In this document: positions 24,124-32,932 of the stretch, piece by piece | How positions within the stretch are numbered: the first letter of the stretch is position 1 | Layout of the letters: every line of letters starts with the position of its first letter | Source: Verrucomicrobiaceae bacterium UBA2429 | GTDB taxonomy: Bacteria; Verrucomicrobiota; Verrucomicrobiia; Verrucomicrobiales; Verrucomicrobiaceae | Length of the DNA stretch: 64,000 nt | Direction of reading: 5' to 3' | Assembly: GCA_002343505.1 (NCBI GenBank) | Contig: DDQZ01000031.1 | Location: 10,091-74,090 of the forward strand | Notes under the pieces: model-generated | Seen by the model: only the letters and a program-made list of their open reading frames with translations | Databases searched by the model: none | What the model was told of the DNA's origin: nothing | Program-made: the position numbers and the translations under genes

Positions 24124-25269
24124 TCAGGGCTTCTTCACGGAGGAACCGCCCGCCGGGCGGTGCTCACGCCAGATTTTCAACACCTCGTCCACCGGCATGG
24201 CCTTGACCGCGCGTCCGCGGTGCCCCGTCATGTCGGCGGCCATGAACAGAGAGTTCAAGATGGCCTCCTCGGCTGCCTCGATGACGGCCAGGAACAGCGG
24301 AGTCATGGCCTCGTTCCGCATCAGCGCGGCGGGCGGATTCAGCGGACCCTCATGCTTGTGCGGGATGCGCAGCTCCCTTGCGGTGGAGAAGGCGATGACA
24401 TAATCCCCGCTGCCATTCGCGGCGATGCCGCCCGTGCGTCCCAGCCCCAGCATCGCGCGCGCGGCCAGCCGCCGCAGATTACGCGCGTCCAGCGGCGCGT
24501 CCGTGGCCACCACGATCATGCAACTGCCATCCGCGCCGTCATAGGCGTCCCGCATGAAATGGCGGCCGAGGACCTTGTCCACCGGCGCGCCGTCGAGCGT
24601 GAACACGCCGCCGAAGTTGCTCTGCGCCAGAACGCCGACCGTGTGGCCGCCGTCACGCGCCGGCAGCACGCGCGAGGCCGTGCCAATGCCGCCCTTCCAG
24701 CCAAAGGCCACCGTGCCCGCGCCCGCGCCGACGCACCCCTCCGCCACCGGCCCTGGCGCGGCGCTGGCGATGGCCTGCCACACATGCTCCCGCCGCACCG
24801 GAAGGGAGCGGATGTCATTCAAACCGCCGTCATTCGTCTCGCCGACGACCGCGTTGATGGAGCGGACTTCCTCCATGCCCTCGAGTCCCAAAAGATTCTC
24901 CACTACCGCGCTCACAGCCGTGCCCACCGCCAGCGTGTTGGTCAGGATGACCGGGGACTCCAGATTGCCCAGCTCCTCCACCTGCGTGGCGCCAGCCAGC
25001 TTGCCAAAGCCGTTGCCGGCATGAATGGCGGCGGGGACTTTTTCGAGAAAAGGATTGCCCTCATGCGGCAGGATGGCGGTGACACCGGTGCGCACGCCGG
25101 AGCCCTCGATCAGCGTGGCGTGTCCCACGCGCACGCCGGGCACATCGGTGATGGCATTGAGCGCGCCCGGGCGCATCACGCCGGGCTCGATGCCCAGCGC
25201 GCGCGCGCGTTTGTCCCCCGCGAAAACGGTCGCGGCCAGGCATGCGAGTACTCCGAGGAGAAGCTTCAT
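24124..25269 (-). CDS. P1 (DmpA/S58) family aminopeptidase, exported
   Basis: A 381-residue member of the DmpA/beta-aminopeptidase family, N-terminal nucleophile hydrolases that cleave themselves into two chains. Landmarks: a signal peptide (KLLLGVLACLAATVFAG), the N-terminal NAITDVPGVRVGHATL, VGETNDGGLNDIR, GCVGAGAGTVAFGWKGGIGTASR, VGVLAQSNFGG and GGIAANGSGDYVIAFSTA. In DmpA self-cleavage occurs at a Gly-Ser bond; the NGSGD segment is the best match here. The open frame begins at 25317, but the ATG at 25269 starts the signal peptide. Substrate unknown (D-amino acid or beta-amino acid peptides in the family). Confidence 0.88.
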   Translation of the reverse strand: MKLLLGVLACLAATVFAGDKRARALGIEPGVMRPGALNAITDVPGVRVGHATLIEGSGVRTGVTAILPHEGNPFLEKVPAAIHAGNGFGKLAGATQVEELGNLESPVILTNTLAVGTAVSAVVENLLGLEGMEEVRSINAVVGETNDGGLNDIRSLPVRREHVWQAIASAAPGPVAEGCVGAGAGTVAFGWKGGIGTASRVLPARDGGHTVGVLAQSNFGGVFTLDGAPVDKVLGRHFMRDAYDGADGSCMIVVATDAPLDARNLRRLAARAMLGLGRTGGIAANGSGDYVIAFSTARELRIPHKHEGPLNPPAALMRNEAMTPLFLAVIEAAEEAILNSLFMAADMTGHRGRAVKAMPVDEVLKIWREHRPAGGSSVKKP

Positions 25270-25406
25270 GGCGCGCACATTGACACGCCGCGCCCGTTCC
25301 GCCAACGGCTTCGTCAACGCGCTTCCGTCAAACGCGCGCTTGACCCGCGCGGCGGCTCTGCGCAGTTTCGGCCCTCTTTCACCACCAACCCCACACCCAC
25401 TTTTAT

Positions 25407-26633
25407 ATGAGCCGGAAAATTCGTTATGGCATGATCGGCGGCGGACGCGGCGCCTTCATCGGCGGAGTCCATCGCATCGCGGCGGCAATTGACCAGCAGA
25501 CGGAACTCGTCTGCGGCGCGTTTTCATCCAACCCGGAAAAATCCAAGGCCAGCGGCGCCGATTTCTTCCTGCCCGCCGACCGCTGCTACGGCACCTTCGA
25601 GGAGATGATCCAAAAGGAGGCCGCGCTCCACGCCGACAAGCGCATGGACTTTGTCTCCATCGTCACGCCGAACCACATGCATTTCCCGGCGGCCAAGGCG
25701 GCTCTTGAGGCAGGCTTCCATGTCCTTTCTGACAAGCCCGCCACCTTCAACCTCGCCCAGGCCAAGGAACTCGCGGAAATCGTGAAGAAGTCCGGCAAGC
25801 TCTACGGCGTCACCTACAACTACACCGGCTACCCGATGATCCGCCAGGCGCGCCAGATGATCGAGCAGGGCAAGCTGGGCAAGATCCGCAAAGTCGTGGC
25901 CGAGTATCCGCAGGGCTGGCTGGCCACCATGCTGGAGAACACCGGCCAAAAGCAGGCCTCCTGGCGCGTGGACCCCGCCATCTGCGGCGCCGCCGGCTGC
26001 ATGGGTGACATCGGAACGCACGCCATCAACCTCGTCGAATACGTCACCGGCCTGCACATCAAGGAGCTGGCCGCCGACCTCACCCACTTCCTCGGCGACC
26101 AGGGCCGCAAGCTTGAGGACGACGGCAATGTGCTCCTGCGCTTCACCAACGGCGCCAAAGGCGTGCTGCACTCCAGCCAGATCAGCGTCGGCTGCGAAAA
26201 CAACCTCAGCCTTCGGGTCTATGGCGAGCTCGGCGGCATCGAATGGAATCAGCTCGACCCCAACACCATGATCGTCACCTGGCTCGACCAGCCCAAGCAA
26301 ATCTACCGCACCAGCATGGGCTACCTCGGCACCGCCGCCGCCGCCGCCACCCGCACTCCCGCCGGGCACCCCGAGGGGTATCTCGAAGGCTTCGCCAACC
26401 TGTACAAAAATTTCGTCAACCACATCCGCGCCGTCGAGGCCGGCGCCACGCCGAACCCGCTCGACATGGACTACCCCACCATCGAGGAAGGCGTGAGCGG
26501 CATGGCCTTTATTGAAGCCGTGGTGGCCTCCTCCGCCAACAACGCCGCCTGGACCCCGCTGGATTTCACGCCAACTCCGCGTCCGAAATACGGGGACGCC
26601 ACGCTGAACAGCGACAGGGGCGGGTTGTCCTGA
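25407..26633 (+). CDS. Gfo/Idh/MocA family oxidoreductase
   Basis: A 408-residue NAD(P)-dependent sugar or inositol oxidoreductase. The Rossmann start is YGMIGGGRGAFIGGVH, followed by FVSIVTPNHMHFPAAKAALEAGFHVLSDKPATFN, which contains the family D/EKP motif, and a C-terminal region with GCMGDIGTHAINLVEYVTG. There is no signal peptide. It converges on thiS across a strong hairpin. A TTGACC hexamer lies about 65 nt upstream, but no complete promoter is convincing. Confidence 0.9.
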   Translation: MSRKIRYGMIGGGRGAFIGGVHRIAAAIDQQTELVCGAFSSNPEKSKASGADFFLPADRCYGTFEEMIQKEAALHADKRMDFVSIVTPNHMHFPAAKAALEAGFHVLSDKPATFNLAQAKELAEIVKKSGKLYGVTYNYTGYPMIRQARQMIEQGKLGKIRKVVAEYPQGWLATMLENTGQKQASWRVDPAICGAAGCMGDIGTHAINLVEYVTGLHIKELAADLTHFLGDQGRKLEDDGNVLLRFTNGAKGVLHSSQISVGCENNLSLRVYGELGGIEWNQLDPNTMIVTWLDQPKQIYRTSMGYLGTAAAAATRTPAGHPEGYLEGFANLYKNFVNHIRAVEAGATPNPLDMDYPTIEEGVSGMAFIEAVVASSANNAAWTPLDFTPTPRPKYGDATLNSDRGGLS

Positions 26634-26663
26634 AACACGGACGACATCATCATCAGAAAACGA

Positions 26664-26705
26664 TTCGGGGAGAACGTCCGCGTGCCGTTCTCCCCGAAAT
26701 ATTTG
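26664..26705. terminator. Strong hairpin between convergent genes, probable bidirectional terminator
   Basis: ttcggggagaacg (26664-26676) pairs perfectly over 13 bp with cgttctccccgaa (26686-26698), loop 9 nt. On the plus strand atattt follows; on the minus strand the stem is followed by tcgttttc. It lies between the oxidoreductase and thiS genes, which run toward each other. Confidence 0.8.
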
Positions 26706-26792
26706 GGATGAATTCAAGCTGCCGCCGCCTGCTCGTCTCAGGGAAGCAGATCTGACAGGGACAGTGAAGTCTGGAGGAACCCCCTCCCGGGC

Positions 26793-26993
26793 TCATCCCC
26801 CGGCCGTGATCTGCACGATCTCAATGACATCCCCGTCCGCGACGAGTGCGGATTCGATCTCGCGCGGCAGCAGGGCGGACTGGTTGTGCTCGACCACGAC
26901 GGGTCTGCCGGCCAGGCCGAGTTTTTCCAGCAGGGAGGGCAGGGGCATCGGGCAGTCAAAGCCGCGTTTTTCGCCGTTGAGGATGATCGTCAT
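26793..26993 (-). CDS. thiS: Sulfur carrier protein ThiS
   Basis: A 66-residue ubiquitin-like sulfur carrier for the thiazole half of thiamine. It begins TIILNGEKRGF, has a central VVVEHNQSALLPREI and GDVIEIVQITAGG at the end; the terminal Gly-Gly is the site of adenylation and thiocarboxylation. It starts 20 nt after the thiH stop codon, forming a thiH-thiS unit. No thiG or thiF is visible in the window. Confidence 0.92.
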   Translation of the reverse strand: MTIILNGEKRGFDCPMPLPSLLEKLGLAGRPVVVEHNQSALLPREIESALVADGDVIEIVQITAGG

Positions 26994-27013
26994 GGATGGA
27001 GTGAAAAAAAGCC

Positions 27014-28168
27014 TCACGCCGCCGTCAAGCCCGCGCCCAGGGCGGAGAGGATGGCGGAGTCCCAGTCCTTCCACACCGGGTCCAGCCCCCGCGCGCGCAG
27101 CATGGCGGCGACTTCCGCAGGGGAGCGTTCGTCGGCGATGTGGAACTGGCCCTCCGCGCGCGATGAGCAGGGTTTATCCTCCAGGTCCACGCGGCGGCCT
27201 TTGACCGTCTTGTGCAGGTCCTCCGCGCCCGCGCCGGTGTAGCCGCCGGGCTCGGTGTGGCTGCCCGCGCTCATGCTCGTCACACCCAGCGGCGCCAGGG
27301 CATCCCGCAGCGCCGCAGGCTCCCGCGTGCTCAGCACGATGCCGGCCTCGGGGAAGGTGAGGCGGAAGGCGCACAGCGTCTGCACCAGCGCCCAGTCCGG
27401 GAAAGCCGTCAGCGGCTGGAATCCGCCCGCCGCCGGCCGCAGGCGCGGAAAGGCCACCGTGAAACTGGCGCGCCAGCAGTGCCGCAGCAGATGCTCCAGA
27501 TGCGCCGCCAGCCGCAGCGCCTCCAGCCGCCAGTCGGAGAGGCCGAAGAGCGCGCCGATGCCGATGCGGCGGAAGCCGCCCTCATGTCCGCGCTCCGGGC
27601 AGGCCATGCGCCAGGCGAAGTCCTTCTTCGGCCCGGCGGTGTGCATTTCCGCATAGGCTTCGCGGTCGTAGGTCTCCTGATACACCACCAGCCCCTCGGC
27701 CCCAGCCTCCACCATGCGCGCATACTCGGGCGCCTCCATCGGGCCGACTTCGATGCCCACGGTGGGGATGAAACCGCGAATCGCGCGGATGCACTCCTCC
27801 AGATAGCCCTCGCTGACAAAACGCGGGTGCTCCCCGGCCACCAGCAGCACATTGCGGAAGCCCTGCTCCGCCAGGTGCCGCGCCTCGCGCACCACCTGGT
27901 CCACGCTCAACGTCACGCGCAGGATGTCCGGGTTGTCGCGGGAAAAACCGCAGTAGGCGCAGTTGTTCACGCACTCGTTCGAAAGGTAAAGCGGGGCGAA
28001 AAGCCGCATCGTGCGTCCGAAGTTCCGCCGCGTCACCGCCCGCGCCTCGCGCGCCATGGCCTCGATCCGCGCGGGCGCTTTCGGCCCGATCATGGACCAG
28101 AAGCGCTCCATGAGCGGCGACTTCCGGTCCGGGAGGGCATCAAGGGTGGTGAGAAAATCCGCAGGCAT
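27014..28168 (-). CDS. thiH: 2-iminoacetate synthase ThiH (radical SAM)
   Basis: A 384-residue radical SAM tyrosine lyase giving dehydroglycine for thiazole formation. The cluster motif is C66-V-N-N-C70-A-Y-C73-G-F. Other blocks: VLLVAGEHPRFVSEGYLEECI, VGIEVGPMEAPEYARMVEAG, VVYQETYDREAYAEMHTAGPKKDFAWR and a C-terminal MSAGSHTEPGGY. The frame is open upstream, but the ATG at 28168 gives a normal N-terminus. No thiamine pyrophosphate riboswitch (no CTGAGA core) could be seen in the 177 nt upstream. Confidence 0.93.
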   Translation of the reverse strand: MPADFLTTLDALPDRKSPLMERFWSMIGPKAPARIEAMAREARAVTRRNFGRTMRLFAPLYLSNECVNNCAYCGFSRDNPDILRVTLSVDQVVREARHLAEQGFRNVLLVAGEHPRFVSEGYLEECIRAIRGFIPTVGIEVGPMEAPEYARMVEAGAEGLVVYQETYDREAYAEMHTAGPKKDFAWRMACPERGHEGGFRRIGIGALFGLSDWRLEALRLAAHLEHLLRHCWRASFTVAFPRLRPAAGGFQPLTAFPDWALVQTLCAFRLTFPEAGIVLSTREPAALRDALAPLGVTSMSAGSHTEPGGYTGAGAEDLHKTVKGRRVDLEDKPCSSRAEGQFHIADERSPAEVAAMLRARGLDPVWKDWDSAILSALGAGLTAA

Positions 28169-28345
28169 CAGAGTGGTGGTGGGTGGAAACGCTTGTGCAG
28201 GAAGCAAAGAAAGGAAACTCGAAATGCATCCTTTTGAAACCCGTCTTTTCAAGGATGGCTCGCTCCTATGTCATGCCCCGGTGTGCGACCATTCGGGGGA
28301 TGGCAGTGCAACCCGGATGATTTGGAGGTGTTTCCCCGCCCTGCC

Positions 28346-29443
28346 ATGAACATCCGCACATCCATTCTCGCGGCGGCGCTGCTTTTCAACGCGGTGTCCC
28401 TCCCCGGCCAGGAGGCCGAAACCCCGATTGACTGGGACCGCGCCAGACAGCTTTTCCAGCGCGAGCAGCGCGGTGAGAAGCTGGCTGCCGAGGATCAAAA
28501 ATACCTGGACCGCGCCAAGGAGGCGCGGCGGAAAGGCGCGGCCCGGCCCGAGGCGGGAGCAGGCCAGCGCAAGGCGCCCGAGTCACTCCGGCCTCTGTGC
28601 GACATGACCGCGGAGGACCGCTATGAAGGCCAGGACGGCGGCTTGTACGGCGGCGGCATGAACGAACCGCCGGAGGCTTTGAGGAAAACGGCGGCGGCCG
28701 CGCTGGCGCAAATCCAGCCTCTGAACCGAGAGGGCAAACCGGCGGACGACGGCAGGGTCGTGCTGGTCTCCATCAGCATGTCAAACGCCACTCAGGAGTT
28801 CTCCTTTTTCAAACGCATCGCCGACGCGGACCCGCGAATGTCCGCCAAACTCACCATCGTGGACTGCGCCCAGGGCGGCCAGGCGATGGCGGAGTGGGCG
28901 CCGCCAGCGGGCAGGCCGTGGGAGGAAGCCATGCGCCGCATCAGCGCGGCCGGAGTCACTGCCGCGCAGGTGCAGGTGGCGTGGATCAAGCTGGCAAACA
29001 AAAACCCCTCCGGCGGCATGAGCGAGCATCTGGCCAGGCTGGAAGCCGACACCACCGCCGTGCTGCGCAACGCGCGCGAGCGCTTTCCGAACCTCCGCGT
29101 CGCCTATCTCGGCAGCCGCATCTGGGCGGGCAATGCCAGAGGGGCTCTGAACCCCGAACCCTACGCCTATGAAAGCGCCTTCGCGGCGCGAAACCTGATC
29201 CGCAGGCAGATGAGCGGTGACGACTCCCTGGCCGCCGGCCGCGCGCCCCTGCTGCTTTGGGGTCCCTACCTCTGGGCAGAGGGGGAGAAGGGACGCAAGC
29301 TTGATGGGTTGAAGTACGCGCCGGATGACTTCGCCGCGGATGGCGTGCATCCCAGCAACAGCGGACGAGAGAAGGTGGCCCGCCTGCTGCTGGAGTTCTT
29401 CGCCACCGATCCGCTCGCGAAGAGTTGGTTTGCCGGCAAGTGA
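28346..29443 (+). CDS. Exported SGNH/GDSL-like hydrolase
   Basis: A 365-residue secreted protein (signal peptide NIRTSILAAALLFNAVSLPG). A charged N-terminal spacer is followed by an SGNH-like core: VVLVSISMSNATQEFSFF, 'VDCAQGGQAMAEW', VAWIKLANKNPSGG and the block V motif D-G-V-H-P-S near the C-terminus. The usual GDS box is replaced by SISMSN, so the nucleophile is uncertain. The upstream GGAGGTG is about 15 nt from the ATG, further than usual. Substrate unknown; possibly a carbohydrate esterase. Confidence 0.72.
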   Translation: MNIRTSILAAALLFNAVSLPGQEAETPIDWDRARQLFQREQRGEKLAAEDQKYLDRAKEARRKGAARPEAGAGQRKAPESLRPLCDMTAEDRYEGQDGGLYGGGMNEPPEALRKTAAAALAQIQPLNREGKPADDGRVVLVSISMSNATQEFSFFKRIADADPRMSAKLTIVDCAQGGQAMAEWAPPAGRPWEEAMRRISAAGVTAAQVQVAWIKLANKNPSGGMSEHLARLEADTTAVLRNARERFPNLRVAYLGSRIWAGNARGALNPEPYAYESAFAARNLIRRQMSGDDSLAAGRAPLLLWGPYLWAEGEKGRKLDGLKYAPDDFAADGVHPSNSGREKVARLLLEFFATDPLAKSWFAGK

Positions 29444-29458
29444 GGTGGCGGCGGACTC

Positions 29459-30265
29459 TCAAGCCGCCGCTTGTTCGCGCGCCGCTTTGACCCGCGAGCG
29501 TATCCACTCCTCATCATCGGGCGCGGGAGCGGGTTCGGGAAGGGTGTCGTGGTTGGCGTTCCAGTAGGCACCCATGCGGTAGCAGCGGTCCACCAGGGGC
29601 TGCAGAGCCAGCACGGCGTCCTTGTCCTTCGCGCGCAGCGGGATGGAGATGACGGGCAAAGGCTCGCGCAGCGGGGCGGCATAGACCTCGCGCGCGGAAG
29701 GGCAGGTGGCGCGGGTGACGCGGATCAGGTAATGCTGGCCGGGAGCGCTCATGCGCACGGATTCAAGGGCCACGGCCACCGTGTGCCTGCCCTGGCGCAG
29801 GAGATCTATCTCCACGACATTGACTCCCGCGTGAAGGAAGGCATCCCGCTTGTTGCGGTATTCCTCGCGGTGGGCGCCTTTGTTTGCCGGGCTGAGCACT
29901 TCAATGACGGTGATCAGGAGGCCATGCCGGTCGGTGATCTCGATCCAGCGCTCCACCTCCTCCTCGACCAGGATGATTTGCGGACGGGAGAGTGTCCGCG
30001 CCGGACCGTCCGTTTCCTGGGCGGGTTTCCAGGAAGGCGGGATGCCCTGCCGCCAGGATTCCGTGACGGCCACATCCGCGCGCGTCCTGGATGGGGCGTT
30101 GTTGAGGTCGTCATGCAGGGTCACGCTTTCCTCGGAGCGGGCGTTGAGGTCGGGAGGAAGCTGCTCGGCGATGGTGTCGCGAATGTAACCGATGAGTGCT
30201 GTGTGAATATCCGGCCACAGCGCCTCCATGAAGGGGTTCATGCCTGGGAAAGGATTTTTGTTCAT
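29459..30265 (-). CDS. DUF4058 family protein
   Basis: A 268-residue protein recognised by its start NPFPGMNPFMEALWPDIHTALI and its middle IEVLSPANKGAHREEYRNKRDAFL, both diagnostic of DUF4058 (Uma2-like/PD-(D/E)XK-related in fold predictions). The I-E-V and K-R residues could belong to a nuclease-like core, but no activity has been shown. A plausible promoter (TTGCGG, 16 bp, TAAAGT) lies 9 nt upstream of the ATG. It converges on the SGNH gene with a 15-nt gap. Confidence 0.85.
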   Translation of the reverse strand: MNKNPFPGMNPFMEALWPDIHTALIGYIRDTIAEQLPPDLNARSEESVTLHDDLNNAPSRTRADVAVTESWRQGIPPSWKPAQETDGPARTLSRPQIILVEEEVERWIEITDRHGLLITVIEVLSPANKGAHREEYRNKRDAFLHAGVNVVEIDLLRQGRHTVAVALESVRMSAPGQHYLIRVTRATCPSAREVYAAPLREPLPVISIPLRAKDKDAVLALQPLVDRCYRMGAYWNANHDTLPEPAPAPDDEEWIRSRVKAAREQAAA

Positions 30266-30348
30266 GATGGTGCGACTTTAACAGGAGGCCAGGCTGCCGC
30301 AAGAGAGCGGTGGGGTGGTTCGAGCTTGATGGGATGGCATTCACCGCG

Positions 30349-30369
30349 AGGCGGCCTTTCCGACCGCCT
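30349..30369. repeat. Small inverted repeat between DUF4058 and M60 genes
   Basis: aggcgg and ccgcct pair over 6 bp around a 9-nt loop (cctttccga). There is no T-run, so a terminator role is doubtful; it may be part of a dispersed palindromic repeat. Confidence 0.35.
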
Positions 30370-30400
30370 GATAGCCTCACTCCGGCGGCGACACCCGAGC

Positions 30401-32605
30401 CTACATTTTTGGCATCCAAGGTTCCAGTCCGGCCACGCTCGCCTTGGCGGCGGGACTCACGGGGATGCCCCAGAAGTCAAACAAGGGGCCGAGGTCGCGG
30501 TTCACGATTTTGGAGTAGCGCACGAGGAACTGGTCCCGGCGCTCGTCGTCGCCGGCGGGCATGGGGCCGTGGGCTGGGTCGGCGAAGCTGTGGAGGTACT
30601 TGCGCCAGGAGTCCCAGCCAAAAGCCTGCACGAGCTGGATGTAGGTGGTGAGGGCGAGGAAGGGATCGCTTTTCCACACGGCCCACTTGTCGGAGGCGCG
30701 CTTGATTTTCTGGATGTGCTCCGCGCGCGCTTCCGCGGTGATGTTAGGATGGCCAATGAGCCAGTCCTTGCCCAGCACGGCCTCGTAGCACCACATGCCG
30801 ATGACATTGTTCGTCACCTCGCCGGTGCCCTCGAAGGTGAAATGCGGGCGCTGGTGGTTGTGGCCGATCTCATGATAAAACCCCCAGCCGGGAAATTTCA
30901 GCCGGTTGAATGTGACCATCTCCTCCGCCGCGCTCACGGGGATCATGATGGGGTAGCCGCTGTGCATGTAGCCGGCGCTGATCTGCACATCGGCGACGAT
31001 GCGCTCCGGCCTGCGCCGCTCGGCGGCCTGGTTGGTGATCTCGTCCTGCGCTTCGACGACCTTTTTCCAAAACTCCATAAGCTGGGCGGGATTGCGCACG
31101 GCGCGCGCGGTGTCCGCCGGGCAGGAGAGGATGATGTTTCCGCATTCAAACTCCCCCCAGGGCGCGGGATGCCTGCTGATCTCGCCCGCCCACTGCGCGT
31201 CACTGTGCAGACCCAGCACGAAATGCGGCGCCGGGATGCCGCCATGCAGCGCGCAGGTGAAGCGGGTCCCGTCCGCTGCCTTGTCCGGCACGACGATGTA
31301 GATGAGGCCGCCAAAGGCGCTGGACACCGTCGTCTCCGCCATGTCGAGAGACGCGCTTTTGGTGATCTCCGGCGCGCGCAGCCAGGAGTCGAGATGATAA
31401 AGCGTGTCACTGTGGCAGCCGATGCGCAGCGCGTAGCCCTTGCCCGCGCGCTCCGCCGGAATCTGAACGCGGACAGGCTCGCCGGCGGCGGCGTAAAGAC
31501 CGGTGCTGGTCCAGCCGGGGATGGCCGGATTGACAGACACCTCGCGGCTCACGCGCGGCGCGGCGGCGGGCGCTTTGCCGGGGAAGGACTCATGCGCGGG
31601 ATGAGCGGCGGGCGCGGAGGCGAGCCGCAGGACGCGCGTCTCCATGCCGAGGCGGATGCGGTCGGCGGCGTGCGCGGCCTGGGTGAGAGGGCTTTGCGGC
31701 GCAGGCAGGCGCGAGCGGGCATCCGCTCCGCCAAGGGCGGCGAGGACGGCCTCCTGGAGCTGGCTGCGTCCCGGAGGCTGCGCGCTCATGGCTAGCTGGA
31801 TGGCGCTGGCGGCCTGCAGGGCTTCGGCGTCGGAGAGCGTGGCGGCTTTGTCACGCTGTCGCTTCAATGCCTGGACGGCATCGGCGGCGTTCATGAGCGC
31901 TGGCAGCCGGGTGCGCGCCGCGTAAGCGGCGGCGTCCATGTTCCCCTGGTCAGTGAAGGCCAGGCCGGCCTCCATGAGCGCGTGGTTGAGTCCGTGAGCG
32001 GCGGCCAGGTCCTTGCCGCCGCTGGTCTGCGCGAAGGCCCATCCAGTCATGCCGGCGATGAGGCCGCCGCCGTTTTTGACCCATTCCAAAATGGCGGCGC
32101 CCTGCTCCGCGTCGGTGACGCCCTGGGCATTGAGCACGAGAAGGTCGAGACCGGACAGCGCGCGCGCTTGGAGCGGACCGTTGAGCGTTTCGACTTTGGA
32201 GCCGAGAGGCTCGTAGAAGGAGTGCGCGCGCACGCCGTGCAGTCCGATGCGCGGCTTTTCCTTGTTCGCCGTCCAGCGCGCGCAGTTGGCCATCAACCGC
32301 GCGTGGCCGCCGCCCGCCGCGCCCTCAAGGTAGCCGTTGTGGCCGAGCAAAAGGATGCGGCCTTTGCCAAAGCCCGCCGCAGCGGCGACCGCGATCTCCG
32401 CGCCCGCGCGGTCTGGCGCGGCGAGCAATGGGAAGGCCGTCTGACCCCAGATGGCGACCGGCCCCGGAGCCCCGGTTTTCGGCACAGACTCGACGCCTTC
32501 GAGCAGTTTGGCGCGCTGGGCTTCGACAATGGCTTGCGGGAGCTGCGCGCGCGCGCTGAGGGCGGCGCAGGAAATGAGGGCGAGGAAGGCGGGAAGACGG
32601 GTCAT
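30401..32605 (-). CDS. M60-like (enhancin-type) metallopeptidase, exported
   Basis: A 734-residue secreted protein. After the signal peptide (PAFLALISCAALSARA), residues ~20-300 resemble a glutamine-amidotransferase-like module (IWGQTAFPLLAA, ILLLGHNGYLEG). The C-terminal half is an M60 catalytic domain: RIGCHSDTLYHLDSWLRAPEI, FGGLIYIVVPD and the zinc motif H578-E-I-G-H582 followed by NHQRPHFTFEGTGEVTNN. M60 peptidases degrade mucin-type glycoproteins, which suggests use of glycoprotein substrates. It is the last gene of a minus-strand run following HprK and HPr. Confidence 0.88.
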   Translation of the reverse strand: MTRLPAFLALISCAALSARAQLPQAIVEAQRAKLLEGVESVPKTGAPGPVAIWGQTAFPLLAAPDRAGAEIAVAAAAGFGKGRILLLGHNGYLEGAAGGGHARLMANCARWTANKEKPRIGLHGVRAHSFYEPLGSKVETLNGPLQARALSGLDLLVLNAQGVTDAEQGAAILEWVKNGGGLIAGMTGWAFAQTSGGKDLAAAHGLNHALMEAGLAFTDQGNMDAAAYAARTRLPALMNAADAVQALKRQRDKAATLSDAEALQAASAIQLAMSAQPPGRSQLQEAVLAALGGADARSRLPAPQSPLTQAAHAADRIRLGMETRVLRLASAPAAHPAHESFPGKAPAAAPRVSREVSVNPAIPGWTSTGLYAAAGEPVRVQIPAERAGKGYALRIGCHSDTLYHLDSWLRAPEITKSASLDMAETTVSSAFGGLIYIVVPDKAADGTRFTCALHGGIPAPHFVLGLHSDAQWAGEISRHPAPWGEFECGNIILSCPADTARAVRNPAQLMEFWKKVVEAQDEITNQAAERRRPERIVADVQISAGYMHSGYPIMIPVSAAEEMVTFNRLKFPGWGFYHEIGHNHQRPHFTFEGTGEVTNNVIGMWCYEAVLGKDWLIGHPNITAEARAEHIQKIKRASDKWAVWKSDPFLALTTYIQLVQAFGWDSWRKYLHSFADPAHGPMPAGDDERRDQFLVRYSKIVNRDLGPLFDFWGIPVSPAAKASVAGLEPWMPKM

Positions 32606-32644
32606 GGTGGCAGGAAAGAAAAGACCGCGCCTGGAACGCGCGAA

Positions 32645-32917
32645 TCACTCGTTGTCGCCGAAGCCGGAGTTGATCAGATCCTCCAGGTCGGCCATGGCGG
32701 CCTCGGCGTCGGTGCCGTCGGTGGTGAGCTTGATGGTCTCGCCCCTGCCCGCCGCCAGCATCATGAGTCCCATGATGCTCTTGCCATTGACGGGATCCTC
32801 GTCCTTCTCGACCCAGACATCGCATTTGTACTTGCTGGCGCGCTTGACGAACTGCGCCGCCGGACGGGCGTGCATGCCCATCTTGTTGCAGATTTTGAGT
32901 TCTTTGCTGACTGTCAT
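32645..32917 (-). CDS. ptsH: HPr phosphocarrier protein
   Basis: A 90-residue HPr. The PTS phosphorylation site is H16 in MGMHARPAAQFVKRA, and the regulatory serine is S47 in VNGKSIMGLMML. Both are intact, so it could accept phosphate from enzyme I and be modified by HprK. HprK lies 15 nt upstream in the same direction. No enzyme I or EII gene is present in the window, which points to a regulatory rather than a sugar-transport role. Confidence 0.93.
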   Translation of the reverse strand: MTVSKELKICNKMGMHARPAAQFVKRASKYKCDVWVEKDEDPVNGKSIMGLMMLAAGRGETIKLTTDGTDAEAAMADLEDLINSGFGDNE

Positions 32918-32932
32918 GTCCGTCTCGGGGGG

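Noticed and set aside
28169..28345. Possible thiamine riboswitch upstream of thiH
   Set aside because: The conserved CTGAGA core and partner elements are absent on the minus strand.
29471..31795. 774-codon plus-strand open frame across DUF4058 and M60 genes
   Set aside because: It overlaps two real minus-strand genes and the spacer between them; no family features.
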